Source of the DNA: Oxalobacteraceae bacterium CAVE-383
GTDB taxonomy: Bacteria > Pseudomonadota > Gammaproteobacteria > Burkholderiales > Burkholderiaceae_D
DNA length: 64,000 nt
Direction of reading: 5' to 3'
Assembly: GCA_004134995.1 (NCBI GenBank)
Contig: REGP01000003.1
Location: 124,001 to 188,000 of the forward strand
Positions 1 through 9,337 of this stretch are shown here, piece after piece. Under the pieces are notes generated by a model. It had not been told where the DNA came from. It did no database searches and saw nothing but the letters and a program-made list of their open reading frames with translations. The position numbers were made by a program, and so were the translations under genes. Within the stretch, counting starts at the first letter, position 1; every line of letters starts with the position of its first letter.

Positions 1-92
1 GGCCAATCTTGTTCCAGAGCATCGTACAGGACGCGGGCCTCTTCCAGCATGGCCGATTTCGAAACAAGGAGCAGAGTCCTGAAAACAGACAC
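1..92 (-). CDS. 5' end of an unidentified gene, cut by the window edge
   Basis: A reading frame open for 30 codons runs off the left edge. It could start at a GTG at 92-90, six bases after the stop of the CMP-sugar synthetase gene. The visible peptide (VSVFRTLLLVSKSAMLEEA, then an acidic helix) matches no family I recognise. The tight spacing suggests the polysaccharide operon continues beyond the window. The start codon is a guess. Confidence 0.35.
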   Translation of the reverse strand, partial: MSVFRTLLLVSKSAMLEEARVLYDALEQDW

Positions 93-97
93 AGATG

Positions 98-793
98 TTA
101 CCTTGCCCGTTGTTTTAATAAAAGATCTGCAATAAGTAGATCGGATTGTGTGTCGATGTCCATGGAATTTTCTTCGGACATTACATAGCCGAATGTTTTT
201 TCGGTGAAATAGTTCCGTTTTTCGCGTAGCGTGCTGCTGCGCAGAACGTATATGGCGCCGTTGAAAGCATAAGCCGGAGGCAAAATCTGCCGTCTCAAAT
301 AGCCGCTTTGCTCCGGCCACGTCATGAAGTCTTCCAGGCGCCCAGATCCGTCCAGCCGACGTATCCAAAAGGGATGCACGGGAGCAGGGAAAACACTAAT
401 GACGCTATCCGCATCATTATCGATAGCCATGCTGATGGCGCCATCGATATCCTCGGCCTGTCTCAGGGGAGAGGTGGGCTGCAGGAGGACAATATAATCC
501 GGCAAATCTCCATGGGACTCGAGCCAATCCAGTGCGTGCAATATAACGTCGATGTGCGGAGTGTCGTCCTGTGCCAACTCGGGCGGTCTCAAAAAAGGTA
601 CCTCGGCTCCCGCTCTCTCGCAAATGATGGCAATTTCTGAACTGTCAGTGGAGATGATCGTCCGGTCCAGGATAGATTTCCCCGCCGCGTCAATCGTCCA
701 CTTGATCAGTGGCTTTTCTCCTGCCAACGCAATATTTTTCCCTGGCAATCCTTTTGAGCCGCCACGTGCTGTAATCAAGCCAACAAATCTCAT
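98..793 (-). CDS. neuA: CMP-nonulosonate (CMP-sialic acid-type) synthetase
   Basis: A 231-residue cytidylyltransferase of the NeuA/LegF/PseF group, which uses CTP to activate a nonulosonic or related acidic sugar as its CMP form in the cytoplasm. The nucleotide-binding signature ARGGSKGLPGKN is at residues 9-20, QPTSPLR at 105-111, and an IDTQSD acidic motif lies near the C-terminus. An upstream in-frame ATG (853) exists, but the ATG at 793 starts exactly at the family's usual N-terminus and one base after the preceding stop, so I use it. It is a distal gene of the minus-strand polysaccharide operon. The actual sugar (Neu5Ac, legionaminic or pseudaminic acid, or Kdo-like) cannot be read from the sequence, and no NeuB homologue lies in the window. 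Confidence 0.85.
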   Translation of the reverse strand: MRFVGLITARGGSKGLPGKNIALAGEKPLIKWTIDAAGKSILDRTIISTDSSEIAIICERAGAEVPFLRPPELAQDDTPHIDVILHALDWLESHGDLPDYIVLLQPTSPLRQAEDIDGAISMAIDNDADSVISVFPAPVHPFWIRRLDGSGRLEDFMTWPEQSGYLRRQILPPAYAFNGAIYVLRSSTLREKRNYFTEKTFGYVMSEENSMDIDTQSDLLIADLLLKQRAR

Positions 794-794
794 A

Positions 795-2183
795 TCAGTT
801 TTTCCGTGAATGTCGTTTGATGTCGGTGATGATTCGTTGTCTCGCCTGGCCATCGAAAGGGACGTCGTCCCCTAGTCTTTCCAATGAATTACATAACGCA
901 TTGAAAATTTCGCTCTCATTTAATATGGCTTGACATGCACTTTGCAATGTATCTCTAGACCGTACCGTGAAAACGCCCGGTTCGTCACTGAACAATTCGT
1001 ATCCCAATTCGTAATATTCGAGTGCCACCGAAGGAATTTGCAACAGTTGAGCCCAATTGATTGTGCTCGAATTTGCTACGAACAGATCGGCTGCAGCCAA
1101 TACATCTCGTAAAGGCTCTTTCGCTATTTTTATGTTCAATCTCAATGAGATCGGGTCATAATCCTTTCGGCTTTGACGAGGGTGAAGCGACACAAGGACA
1201 GCACATCCTTCGAGAGCCTTCAGAGTGCTGAATAGCCATTCGGTCTCGGCAATATGCGCCGTGCGATCGACCATGCCGTGTTCGCCGAAAACGGGTAAAG
1301 CGAGGATCAGTAATTTGTCGGATGGCTTGAATCCATGTTCGACATTTAACATTTGACGAATAGCCTTGCGTTGAGTACGCAACAACCACAGCGCATCATG
1401 GCTGCATTGGCCGGCTAGCATCACTTTGGTTTTTGCCACACCCGACGCAAGCAGCATTTTTTCAGCTTGCCGATCGATAACCGCAACTTTGTCGGACGTC
1501 CCTCCACCATAGGACCATGGTACGGGGAAAAGGCTGTCATGTAAGCGTAGCGCCCAATACTCGCCGGGCCTGAAAAATAAGAGCGGTCCGGTTTCCGCAT
1601 GCTTCTTTATTCCATTGGGATATGTATCGGCAATTTTCCTTTTGATGCTGCGACAAGGCGAGCTATTTATTTGGTAAGGCGGACTATTGCGCCGGAAAAA
1701 GTCTGCATTTGCATCCGACTTCCCAAACGCAACCGTGAGCGTGAAGATATTTTGACGCCGTCCTTCGGCGATCATCCCTTGATCGAATCGGATATCTCGG
1801 TCATCAGCTGTGAGGATTGCGGCACAGGAAGATCTTTCGATCCGCAGAACGTTTTTTGCAAATTCTTTGCCACGGGCGATCCCTTCCCAAGTATCGATGA
1901 AATCTGAGGCGAATGTCGTACGCCTGTATTTCAATATCGCCGATATTCGTCTTGTCAAAGCGAACGCAATATAAATAAAAAAAGCGAAGAGACCAGCTGT
2001 ACGCCAGCTTTTAGCACCAGTCGTTAAGATTTGCCACTCAGGTGGAAGCTCTTTCGGCAGCGATGGCAGCAGTCCTTCAGGAACGATCAGTGATGGTGTA
2101 AATCCACTTTTCCATAGTGAGTCGGCCAAAAGAACAAATTCCGCGACGATGGGACGGCGGCTACACAAAAGAAATATTTTCAT
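795..2183 (-). CDS. putative GT-B-fold surface-polysaccharide protein
   Basis: A 462-residue soluble protein with the outline of a GT-B or CDP-glycerol-transferase-like enzyme: an N-terminal Rossmann-like start (MKIFLLCSRRP) and a C-terminal donor-site region. That region has an SLHPRQSRKDYD segment followed by a VANSSTINWAQ segment, the usual HP ... S/T-rich helix of capsule transferases. It lies between neuA (1-base gap) and another transferase-like gene, so a role in building or modifying the exported glycan is likely. I cannot assign donor or acceptor. Membership in a named family would need a profile search. Confidence 0.6.
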   Translation of the reverse strand: MKIFLLCSRRPIVAEFVLLADSLWKSGFTPSLIVPEGLLPSLPKELPPEWQILTTGAKSWRTAGLFAFFIYIAFALTRRISAILKYRRTTFASDFIDTWEGIARGKEFAKNVLRIERSSCAAILTADDRDIRFDQGMIAEGRRQNIFTLTVAFGKSDANADFFRRNSPPYQINSSPCRSIKRKIADTYPNGIKKHAETGPLLFFRPGEYWALRLHDSLFPVPWSYGGGTSDKVAVIDRQAEKMLLASGVAKTKVMLAGQCSHDALWLLRTQRKAIRQMLNVEHGFKPSDKLLILALPVFGEHGMVDRTAHIAETEWLFSTLKALEGCAVLVSLHPRQSRKDYDPISLRLNIKIAKEPLRDVLAAADLFVANSSTINWAQLLQIPSVALEYYELGYELFSDEPGVFTVRSRDTLQSACQAILNESEIFNALCNSLERLGDDVPFDGQARQRIITDIKRHSRKN

Positions 2184-2200
2184 TGTCCGCTACGGTGGCG

Positions 2201-3715
2201 TTAGCAAGAAAAAGCGATGAGGGCGGCAGACATTTGCCGTGCGGCTTCTTCAGGGTTGAGCGTGCCTATTTGTTCCAGCTCCGGCTCAAGTGTTCCTGGT
2301 ACGCAAACATTGGCCAATGCGCTACAGAATGCTTTGATATTTTCAGGAGAAGGTATTGCACCCGATTCGATATTTTTGAATGTCTTGTGTAAATCATTCG
2401 CAGTCAGAATGGGATATGCTCCTTGACAATCTCGATACCAGGCTGCGCCAAAAAGAATGACGGGAATTCCCGAACACAATGCATCCCAGCCGATACTTCC
2501 TGTTACTGTCGCAACCGCGCGCGCTCCTCTAACCAGCATTGCAGTCGAAACGTCCCGTCGAATAAAAACGACGTTCGGACGCGCGGCGACAGATGCATAA
2601 AATTCGTGGGAACGTTGAACTTCACCTCGTCCAAATGCTTGCAATTGCCAAGGATGTTCTTTTACGTACAATTTCCAGCCTGGGGGCAGGCAGGCGGAAA
2701 GCATGTCAACTATCAGTGTCTGGTCGCCGAAAGCACCTCCCATAGGTACCGTTGCCCGTTCAGGCTGATAATGAAGACCAAGCAGAACATAGTTTTCACC
2801 GCTGATTGGTGCAACGGCTATGGCGTCATGATTGAGCATGAGTTGCCGCTTCTTGAGTATTCCGGTTAGACGCGATCGAAGGGCCTCGTATGGCCCTGGC
2901 CGGCCATGCGGAAATTTCTGCGAACGCAGGTAGGTATTTTGGGCTGGCCGTATTCCATTTTTTTTGAACAAAACAACCGCGCGTTTCAATTCATGGACAA
3001 CAGAACGCAACAGCGATGGCATTTGTTGGCTATTGCCAAGTTTGTAGCGCTCAAGCTTCTTTTGATAATTGGCTGGCACGGCGGCTTGGCCACGGGTCGA
3101 AGCGTCCAGCCATTCCCGGAAAGCTTTTTGCATTGGCGCCGGCTGCGAGGACGGGTTGGCCAAATACCCGCGTAATTTCGCAGAACCGGATTCAAAATCG
3201 GCGATCGGATAAACCCAGCCTGGTAGTCCGATGCGCTCAAACATTAGCGTGGGAATGCCTAGATGACGGGCGATTGCCAGCACCAGGTAGTCGAAAACAA
3301 TATGCGGGGCAATGGAAAAAACGATGAGATCCGGCTTCAATGCATCCATTGCACCGAGCCAGTAACGTAAAAGTCGATGATAGTGCCGACGGCGTGCATC
3401 GTGCGAAAATCCACTGCCACACGATGGATCCATTCGATCCATCATGTGGAGCACAATACTTTCATCGCTTGCAAGAGCCTTAAGCAACGGCGCATCTAGT
3501 GCAGGCAAGGACCAGGTTGCCGTAGGTTCGGGAATGCCTAACGCGGCGTCGGTGCCGGCAATAAATATAGTCTCCGGAAACTGATGCTGGATCTGCTGAG
3601 CATCGCCGTGAGAGGCCGTCCATAGCACGGGTTGCCATTGAGCTTGATCGCGGCAACGATCGGCGATGTCGCGCCAGATACCCCCTGAGCATTCTATGTA
3701 AAAGACGCGTTTCAT
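2201..3715 (-). CDS. capsule-synthesis (KpsS/KpsC-like) transferase
   Basis: A 504-residue protein whose C-terminal half matches the Capsule_synth (KpsC/KpsS) pattern. A VKEHPWQ motif is followed by RRDVSTAML, then VTGSIGWDALCSGIPV and an LFGAAWY segment, corresponding to the HP ... S-G-x-E/D-A-L ... G-P-V nucleotide-sugar site of Kdo transferases in ABC-exported capsules. The ATG overlaps the stop of the next upstream gene by four bases (ATGA), showing translational coupling. With Wzm/Wzt upstream, a role in making or extending an ABC-exported polysaccharide is a fair inference. Substrate unknown. Confidence 0.65.
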   Translation of the reverse strand: MKRVFYIECSGGIWRDIADRCRDQAQWQPVLWTASHGDAQQIQHQFPETIFIAGTDAALGIPEPTATWSLPALDAPLLKALASDESIVLHMMDRMDPSCGSGFSHDARRRHYHRLLRYWLGAMDALKPDLIVFSIAPHIVFDYLVLAIARHLGIPTLMFERIGLPGWVYPIADFESGSAKLRGYLANPSSQPAPMQKAFREWLDASTRGQAAVPANYQKKLERYKLGNSQQMPSLLRSVVHELKRAVVLFKKNGIRPAQNTYLRSQKFPHGRPGPYEALRSRLTGILKKRQLMLNHDAIAVAPISGENYVLLGLHYQPERATVPMGGAFGDQTLIVDMLSACLPPGWKLYVKEHPWQLQAFGRGEVQRSHEFYASVAARPNVVFIRRDVSTAMLVRGARAVATVTGSIGWDALCSGIPVILFGAAWYRDCQGAYPILTANDLHKTFKNIESGAIPSPENIKAFCSALANVCVPGTLEPELEQIGTLNPEEAARQMSAALIAFSC

Positions 3716-5268
3716 TCAGCGGTTTTTTCCGATAAATTTTGAATAAGCTCAGCTAGTCTGGCGCCCGCTTTCCCATCGAGTTGTCCCCATCTGGCAGATT
3801 CCTTTCTTTGAAGTTCCGCCAGGGCGTCGCGTTTGGTCCGGTCCGCGCAAAGCATATGAAGCGTCTCAGAGAATGCACTTTCAGTCTCTACGCTAATGCA
3901 GCCTGCCACGTTTAAAAAATCTGGGTATCTGGTCAGAAAACAGTCAAACAAGACGACTGGAATACCGCATGAGATTGCCCACGCCGTGATGGAGGAACCG
4001 TTAAGGGTGGTGAATAAATCGCATACCGCTATCAATTCATCTGCGTCGGCATAACGGCATGGCAAGCCTGCGGCAATCGCCGCAGCGGTTTCTCTTGGCA
4101 ACGTTTTCGGATGCACGCTTACAATGATATTAACGTCATGCCGGTCGCGCACTTCCGCTAATATCGTGGCCCAAGTTCGCGCAACCGCGGCATAATCCGC
4201 ATATGCAATACGTCGTTCCGCCAGCCAGGAAAACATATTTACCGGCCAGCCGCAAACGATAAGCGGCTTGGCTGGATCCATGCCGTATTCGTGGCAAAGA
4301 TGGTGTCGTATTGCCGAACGTTCGGCCATATGATTTGCCAGCCGATCCTGAATCGGAGAACCGATGACATGAAGGGAATTAGCGCTGCTCCCCAGTTCAA
4401 TCAAGGCTTCGGCGGCAACTACGGCATTTGCAATGACGGCTTCTGCAGGTTCGGAAAGGGGGGACCACGGCATACCTTGAATCAGTCCGGAAATTTCAAG
4501 TGCAATCGCGCGATAACCCGGCAGTCTCAATAAATCGGTATTGCGGTAACGCAGCACCCAATGCGGAAAGATGAAGGCTGCAAGCCGGTTCATTGCTCCA
4601 GCGTTGACATGATAGGCACATTGGGCGCAGGCGTATTCTGCTGTTTCATGAATTGAAAACATGGCGAATGGCGTTATCAAACGCGGAACGCCTATTCGAC
4701 CGGCCGCAATCAGGAGAAATGACAACTCATTGCCCGGAGAATCCTGGCCGACGATCAACAGGCGAGGGCGTAATTCGGAAATGATTTTGCTCAACTGCAG
4801 ATAGCGAGCGCGAAATCGCTTTACGTCACGAACCAAGTTGGCCGTGTCGCGTGCAATTGCACGCACGCTCACGCGGCATGCTGAAACTATCGCCAAGATC
4901 GCGAACCACGGAAAAGCCAAGGCTGCCATCAGTTTGCCGAAAGCGTTCCGTCTGGATGGGTGAATAGGAATGTTTGTGGTATCGGATACTGCCGTAGAGG
5001 CGTTGACGGTCGCCTCAGGCGGGGGCATTTCCTGCGGCGCGGCGAGGTCATGCAATATCCCGTTGGCATCCATCCAGCGAAAGCCTTTGTTGATAACCGT
5101 TCCCGTGTCTTCGGCGAGTCTGCGGTAACCGCGTTTGACGAACATGAAGATAATGGGTGCCTGCAAGGCCGCCTGAGCCGATTCGGCGACGCGCAATAAC
5201 TCAGGCACTTCGCCATATTCAAGAACGGCTAGCAAAACCGGTCTAACGGATTTTTGCGTTGACGACAT
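3712..5268 (-). CDS. putative GT-B-like surface-polysaccharide protein
   Basis: A 518-residue protein if started at the ATG at 5268 (MSSTQKS). A longer reading from 5325 would overlap the upstream methyltransferase stop by 37 bases and adds an unlikely peptide. The C-terminal half has IIVSVHPKTLPR, a DLFTTLNGSSITAWA segment and CGIPVVLFDCFL, the same HP ... S-S-x-x-x-W ... G-x-P-V-V layout as the two downstream genes. The three proteins are therefore distantly related GT-B-type enzymes. A hydrophobic segment near residues 115-140 may attach it to the membrane. No substrate can be named. Confidence 0.6.
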   Translation of the reverse strand: MSSTQKSVRPVLLAVLEYGEVPELLRVAESAQAALQAPIIFMFVKRGYRRLAEDTGTVINKGFRWMDANGILHDLAAPQEMPPPEATVNASTAVSDTTNIPIHPSRRNAFGKLMAALAFPWFAILAIVSACRVSVRAIARDTANLVRDVKRFRARYLQLSKIISELRPRLLIVGQDSPGNELSFLLIAAGRIGVPRLITPFAMFSIHETAEYACAQCAYHVNAGAMNRLAAFIFPHWVLRYRNTDLLRLPGYRAIALEISGLIQGMPWSPLSEPAEAVIANAVVAAEALIELGSSANSLHVIGSPIQDRLANHMAERSAIRHHLCHEYGMDPAKPLIVCGWPVNMFSWLAERRIAYADYAAVARTWATILAEVRDRHDVNIIVSVHPKTLPRETAAAIAAGLPCRYADADELIAVCDLFTTLNGSSITAWAISCGIPVVLFDCFLTRYPDFLNVAGCISVETESAFSETLHMLCADRTKRDALAELQRKESARWGQLDGKAGARLAELIQNLSEKTAE

Positions 5269-5288
5269 TGTATTGTTTGAAAATAAAA

Positions 5289-6026
5289 TCAGTTCCGGCG
5301 CAGGATAATGATTTGACGTTGCCAAAACATCGGCGCGGTAACGCGCTCCGCTTGCAGTAATAGCTTATCTGACACGACATGTCCCCGGGACCCGGTAAGA
5401 AAACGGAAAAGACGAGCATGGATTTTAGCTCGTGTCAGCGCTGCATCCACCCTTATGCGTTCTATTTCTTTAGCATCCAGTGTCTTGATAACGCCTTCGA
5501 GATCGTCGCCATCGAGTACGGTCATTTCACCTTTTACGTGGCTTATCGTGCGTTTGCGGCCGTAATCGAAAATCAGTAATCCGCCCGACCGGGTTATACG
5601 CAGCATTTCAGGCAGAATGGTGGCCAGTCTGCCAATGCCGGATAGGCTGCGCAGACAAAGAACATTATCGTAGCTGCCCGTTGATAATGGTATTGGCTGG
5701 CTTAAATCGGCTGTGAACAGTTTGCCGGAAGGATGTAATTGCCGGACATATTCCACAAATTCCGATGAAAGATCCATGCCGTCATATGCTGTCACATTAG
5801 GTAGCTTGCCGATAAATCTTCCAACACCTATCGTGCAATCAAAGACGTTGCCTTTTAATCTGGAGGCCAGGATATCGCGTTCTATTTTATCGCGCAGTAT
5901 ATCGATACGATTGCTGAGCTTACGCTGGTAACGAGCGACGGCTTCGCTTCCCTGGAATAATTGGGCATATCGCGCGGTACCGGCAGCTTTGTTTGCCGAG
6001 TCGTTTTGATTCAAACTGGGATTCAT
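5289..6026 (-). CDS. class I SAM-dependent methyltransferase
   Basis: A 245-residue cytoplasmic methyltransferase of the Methyltransf_11 type. The SAM-binding motif I is VFDCTIGVGRF near residues 60-70, an acidic YDGMDLS follows as motif II, and SGGLLIFDYG is the post-III strand. It lies between a PhyH-type dioxygenase and a GT-B-like gene, so it probably methylates a sugar or nucleotide sugar of the exported glycan. The N-terminus (residues 20-50) is a charged helix unlike small-molecule methyltransferases. The acceptor is unknown. Confidence 0.75.
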   Translation of the reverse strand: MNPSLNQNDSANKAAGTARYAQLFQGSEAVARYQRKLSNRIDILRDKIERDILASRLKGNVFDCTIGVGRFIGKLPNVTAYDGMDLSSEFVEYVRQLHPSGKLFTADLSQPIPLSTGSYDNVLCLRSLSGIGRLATILPEMLRITRSGGLLIFDYGRKRTISHVKGEMTVLDGDDLEGVIKTLDAKEIERIRVDAALTRAKIHARLFRFLTGSRGHVVSDKLLLQAERVTAPMFWQRQIIILRRN

Positions 6027-6059
6027 ATTTTCTCTACAACAAAATGTGGGATGCAGAAA

Positions 6060-6953
6060 TCAATAAGCGAGTTGGCGATGATGCAGGAGTGTTCCTACTT
6101 CATCGCCCGCAGCTATTGCGCGCCTCATACGTTCTGGCATGTCAATGATTTTAAGACCGGCTGCGCGGCAATCATCGATAATCGCCTCCGGGTAATGGGC
6201 GTTGCTCCACATTACTTTACGTTCGGAACGTGTGAGCAAATATTTGCAATGGCGTTCCAAATGATGATCGTCGAGACCATACGACAGCCAAAAACCGGTT
6301 CTTTCCTCTTTCGGAAAAGGCGCCTGCAAAAATTCGGGTAATCGCTTCTGCAGGTAGGGGCCAAGTGCGAGACCAGGGAGGCCGCGAATACAGCGCCCCA
6401 GACCCGCATGCTGGATGCGCATGTTCCAAACGCCAACATCGCCGATGCCGGTGTTCAGGTAACGATCATGCAAGTGTGCTTTCCACCCTCGCAAAATGCG
6501 GTTGTGTGAATCCCGCCGCACAATCAGGCCTCCGGAGCGGGCTTTGTGATCCTGTAGATAAAATCCAAAACGGATAAGCGAATATCGCCCTTGCCAATCA
6601 GGAGCGTTGACGTCCGAGCGATCAGTGTTGTCGCGATGCCAGCCCCCAACATCCTTTCCGGCTTCATAGCCATGTCCGATAACTGCGTATCCGCCATCGC
6701 CAAAGTAAGCAAGGTTATCTGCTTTCAGAAGTGTTTTTGCAACATGAATGAGGCGCTCGTCATGAACCCAATGTTGCAGGTAAGGATCGGCGAGTGCATC
6801 CACCACGGGCTCGCCATTTTGCTCACGTCCCTTAAGAGAGTCGAACACATTTTCCCGCATCAACGCGAACTCCTTGGCGGAGAACAAATTCTTAAGAATC
6901 AGATAACCATCGTCCCAGAATTTGGTTTGGTCTATGTCTCTTTTTTTGTACAT
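6060..6953 (-). CDS. phytanoyl-CoA dioxygenase (PhyH) family protein
   Basis: A 297-residue Fe(II)/2-oxoglutarate-dependent oxygenase. The iron-binding HxD is in GGWHRDNTD near residues 114-122, and a distal histidine is in the MRIQHAGLG segment near residue 185. The length is typical of PhyH proteins. Family members hydroxylate small molecules, and several act on sugars or lipids in biosynthetic clusters. Here it sits inside a polysaccharide operon, so hydroxylation of a sugar or acyl substituent is inferred. It is flanked by an acyltransferase-3 and a methyltransferase, all plausible decoration enzymes. Confidence 0.8.
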   Translation of the reverse strand: MYKKRDIDQTKFWDDGYLILKNLFSAKEFALMRENVFDSLKGREQNGEPVVDALADPYLQHWVHDERLIHVAKTLLKADNLAYFGDGGYAVIGHGYEAGKDVGGWHRDNTDRSDVNAPDWQGRYSLIRFGFYLQDHKARSGGLIVRRDSHNRILRGWKAHLHDRYLNTGIGDVGVWNMRIQHAGLGRCIRGLPGLALGPYLQKRLPEFLQAPFPKEERTGFWLSYGLDDHHLERHCKYLLTRSERKVMWSNAHYPEAIIDDCRAAGLKIIDMPERMRRAIAAGDEVGTLLHHRQLAY

Positions 6954-7038
6954 GATGCGTCCTTTATGAAGGGCGGGAAAATATATGTTTCATGGAATTC
7001 CCGGTTTCATTTTTCATGAAAGCTGACGTAATGGCGAG

Positions 7039-8043
7039 CTAGCGGCATTCGTTGACAATTACAGGCGATAGCGGGATATCTTTGTTCCGCGAGCGTAATT
7101 TTTCTATATGGCGAGATGTCGCCCAATGTGCGATTGCTGCCACGGCAAGTGTAGTTGCTGCGTTAAAAAGAAGTGATGTAAAAAAAGTCTCTGCCGGCCA
7201 AATGCCTAGAATGATCAACGGCGAATGCAATACAAATACGGGATATGAAAGATCGCCGAGGTATTTGTCAAGGCTTGAGACGGGTCTTTGCAACAGTGCC
7301 GAAGCTACCATAATCGTTGCCAACGATATTAACCATTGTGAAATGCCCGGCTGTTTGAATAACGCCAGGGATGCTATCAGAAGGCCTGAAGCCACAATCC
7401 GATAGATAGGCGATTTCATCAGGCGGGGGCTGTTTCCTTTAAAAAAATACACAATCATGCCTAATGAAAAAAATATGGAATAAGGCAAAATTGATCGGTC
7501 TATGCTCAGACTGCCGTTTGGATGTAATAACAAACGAAGCCCTATGATCGACATGGTGCAGAGTAAAACAATAAACATGCGGGGAAATCGCTCTTTCACC
7601 AACATGAGAAAAGGGACCAGCAAATAGAATTGCAATTCAATATCGAGCGTCCAAGCCGGGCCGATAAGCTTGGTGTCATTTCCCCAAAAAACGTCCTGAT
7701 TTAACCCCAATAGGAGAACGTTCTGGAGTATCGCTTTTGGGGAAAGATCGTAGTCGGCAAAATTGCCCTTGAAACAAATTATTGCCAGTGCTGCTACCAG
7801 CGCGACCCAATATAGCGGGTAGATACGCAACGCGCGATTTATAGCGTATTTTCTTAATCGGGAAAAAGGGGAACCGACATCGTAATGTGTTTGAAACGTT
7901 GATGGTATTAAATATCCGGATATGAAAAAGAACGTCACTACGGCGATAATTCCTGTGTCCGGATATTTGGAAAAAATATAGCCATGGGTGTGGGACGCGA
8001 CTACTCCCAGGGCAAGAAGCAAACGAAAAGTACCTAAACCCAT
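7039..8043 (-). CDS. acyltransferase-3 family membrane O-acyltransferase
   Basis: A 334-residue integral-membrane acyltransferase of the OafA/NodX type, with about ten hydrophobic segments. The signature helix TFRLLLALGVVASHTHG is at the N-terminus and FFFISGYLIP follows. Such proteins transfer acyl (usually acetyl) groups across the membrane to surface sugars. The open frame extends to 8292, but that would overlap the upstream gene by about 240 bases. The ATG at 8043 falls at the family's usual start, seven bases after the upstream stop. No good ribosome-binding site precedes it, so coupling to the upstream gene is likely. Confidence 0.8.
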   Translation of the reverse strand: MGLGTFRLLLALGVVASHTHGYIFSKYPDTGIIAVVTFFFISGYLIPSTFQTHYDVGSPFSRLRKYAINRALRIYPLYWVALVAALAIICFKGNFADYDLSPKAILQNVLLLGLNQDVFWGNDTKLIGPAWTLDIELQFYLLVPFLMLVKERFPRMFIVLLCTMSIIGLRLLLHPNGSLSIDRSILPYSIFFSLGMIVYFFKGNSPRLMKSPIYRIVASGLLIASLALFKQPGISQWLISLATIMVASALLQRPVSSLDKYLGDLSYPVFVLHSPLIILGIWPAETFFTSLLFNAATTLAVAAIAHWATSRHIEKLRSRNKDIPLSPVIVNECR

Positions 8044-8050
8044 CAGATAA

Positions 8051-9337
8051 TCATTTGCCGGTACTAAAACATAAAACCCGAGCCGCGCCTTTATGGCCCG
8101 CAGTTGATGCATATAGCCGCTCACCATCCGTGCAAAGACGATATACCCACCAGCCGCCGTCTCCGGGCGGAGGTGAATCGAGTTCGACCGGGCCGATTGG
8201 TTGCCAGCATTGATTTCCATCGAGTGCCCATATTTGTGCAGCGCGGCGTATTGAGTGCCCGGTGGCGACCACGAGTTGTCCCTTGAAGACAATGGCGTCG
8301 TTCATGATCAGGGAATCAGCCATTAGTTTGGGTGTAGCGCCGACTGCAAGGGGTCCCCATCGATCTCCGTCGAACAGCCATACGCTGGAGGCACCGTCAG
8401 GCGTACCGGCCGGACGCGATACTGTTGCTATCAGGCATTCGCCGAATACGGTCAAGCTGAGCACGAAAGGCAAACCGCTGCGAGCCCAACTACCACGAAT
8501 ACCTTCGCCACCGACTTTTTCCCACTGCTTACCGTCAAAGCGCCATAAAGCGCTGGCCGGGCCAGTCAATTTGCCGGTGCCGGTGCCGGCGTACAGCATA
8601 CCTTTGAATTCCGCAAGGCAATAAATTGTGCGCGCGCCTGCGCCCCATCCGCCGTCCGGATCTGGTAAATATGACCATTTCCCGGCGGCATCCAGTAACG
8701 CGACACGCGGGTTACCCCATTGGCCCATGACGACACTGCCGTTCCATTTCGCGAACCCGTAAGGACCGCTTTTATCATCGAGTGCCAAGCCATCTCGCAG
8801 TGCTACCCAATGATTCCCGGTGAGGGACCATACTCCAGTCTTTTCTGCAGCCAGGAGTGTCGTCTCATTTTGGCTGAACAAGTGATCGACGAACGAACGG
8901 TCGGCTTGCCAAGAGTTGCCGATATCCCCGCCGACCTGGGTTGCTATTTGGCTGTCCAGTCTCCAGACCTGACCATTTGGGCCGTCTGCATCAGGGCCGG
9001 TCAGGCTAGCATACACAGCGCCCTTGTGCGAGGCCAAGCCGCGCACCTTATAAAAGGTATCCGCGCTCCAGCCAATGCCGTCTCCGGCAATTACACGCCA
9101 TGTTCCGCTTTGAAACGGCGAGATCGCAGGTGGCGATGGAAGCATCGGTGTCTGTACGCGAAGATGAAGCTGATACAGCAACTCCATTTCGGTTTTTATG
9201 TTTGGTACAGAATGTGCCGCATCGCGGAGTGCGCGAAGCTCACTGCGTGCTCGAGGGGCGACACGGCGAAATAGCGTCAGTCCAAAAAAGAACGCCAGCA
9301 AGATCACCAAGAGAAATAGAGCTATAAAAGGAATCAT
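8051..9337 (-). CDS. membrane-anchored beta-propeller-like protein of unknown function
   Basis: A 428-residue protein with one N-terminal membrane helix (MIPFIALFLLVILLAFFFG) followed by a region with propeller-like repeats. Segments such as GGDIGNSWQAD and GGEGIRGSWARS recur, each near a W/Y-rich strand like VWRLD, LWRFDGKQW or VWLFDGDRW. This suggests five to seven blades outside the cytoplasmic membrane. No enzyme motif is visible. Its start overlaps the upstream gene's stop by four bases (ATGA). A structural, sugar-binding or assembly role for the exported glycan is inferred from context only. Confidence 0.55.
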   Translation of the reverse strand: MIPFIALFLLVILLAFFFGLTLFRRVAPRARSELRALRDAAHSVPNIKTEMELLYQLHLRVQTPMLPSPPAISPFQSGTWRVIAGDGIGWSADTFYKVRGLASHKGAVYASLTGPDADGPNGQVWRLDSQIATQVGGDIGNSWQADRSFVDHLFSQNETTLLAAEKTGVWSLTGNHWVALRDGLALDDKSGPYGFAKWNGSVVMGQWGNPRVALLDAAGKWSYLPDPDGGWGAGARTIYCLAEFKGMLYAGTGTGKLTGPASALWRFDGKQWEKVGGEGIRGSWARSGLPFVLSLTVFGECLIATVSRPAGTPDGASSVWLFDGDRWGPLAVGATPKLMADSLIMNDAIVFKGQLVVATGHSIRRAAQIWALDGNQCWQPIGPVELDSPPPGDGGWWVYRLCTDGERLYASTAGHKGAARVLCFSTGK

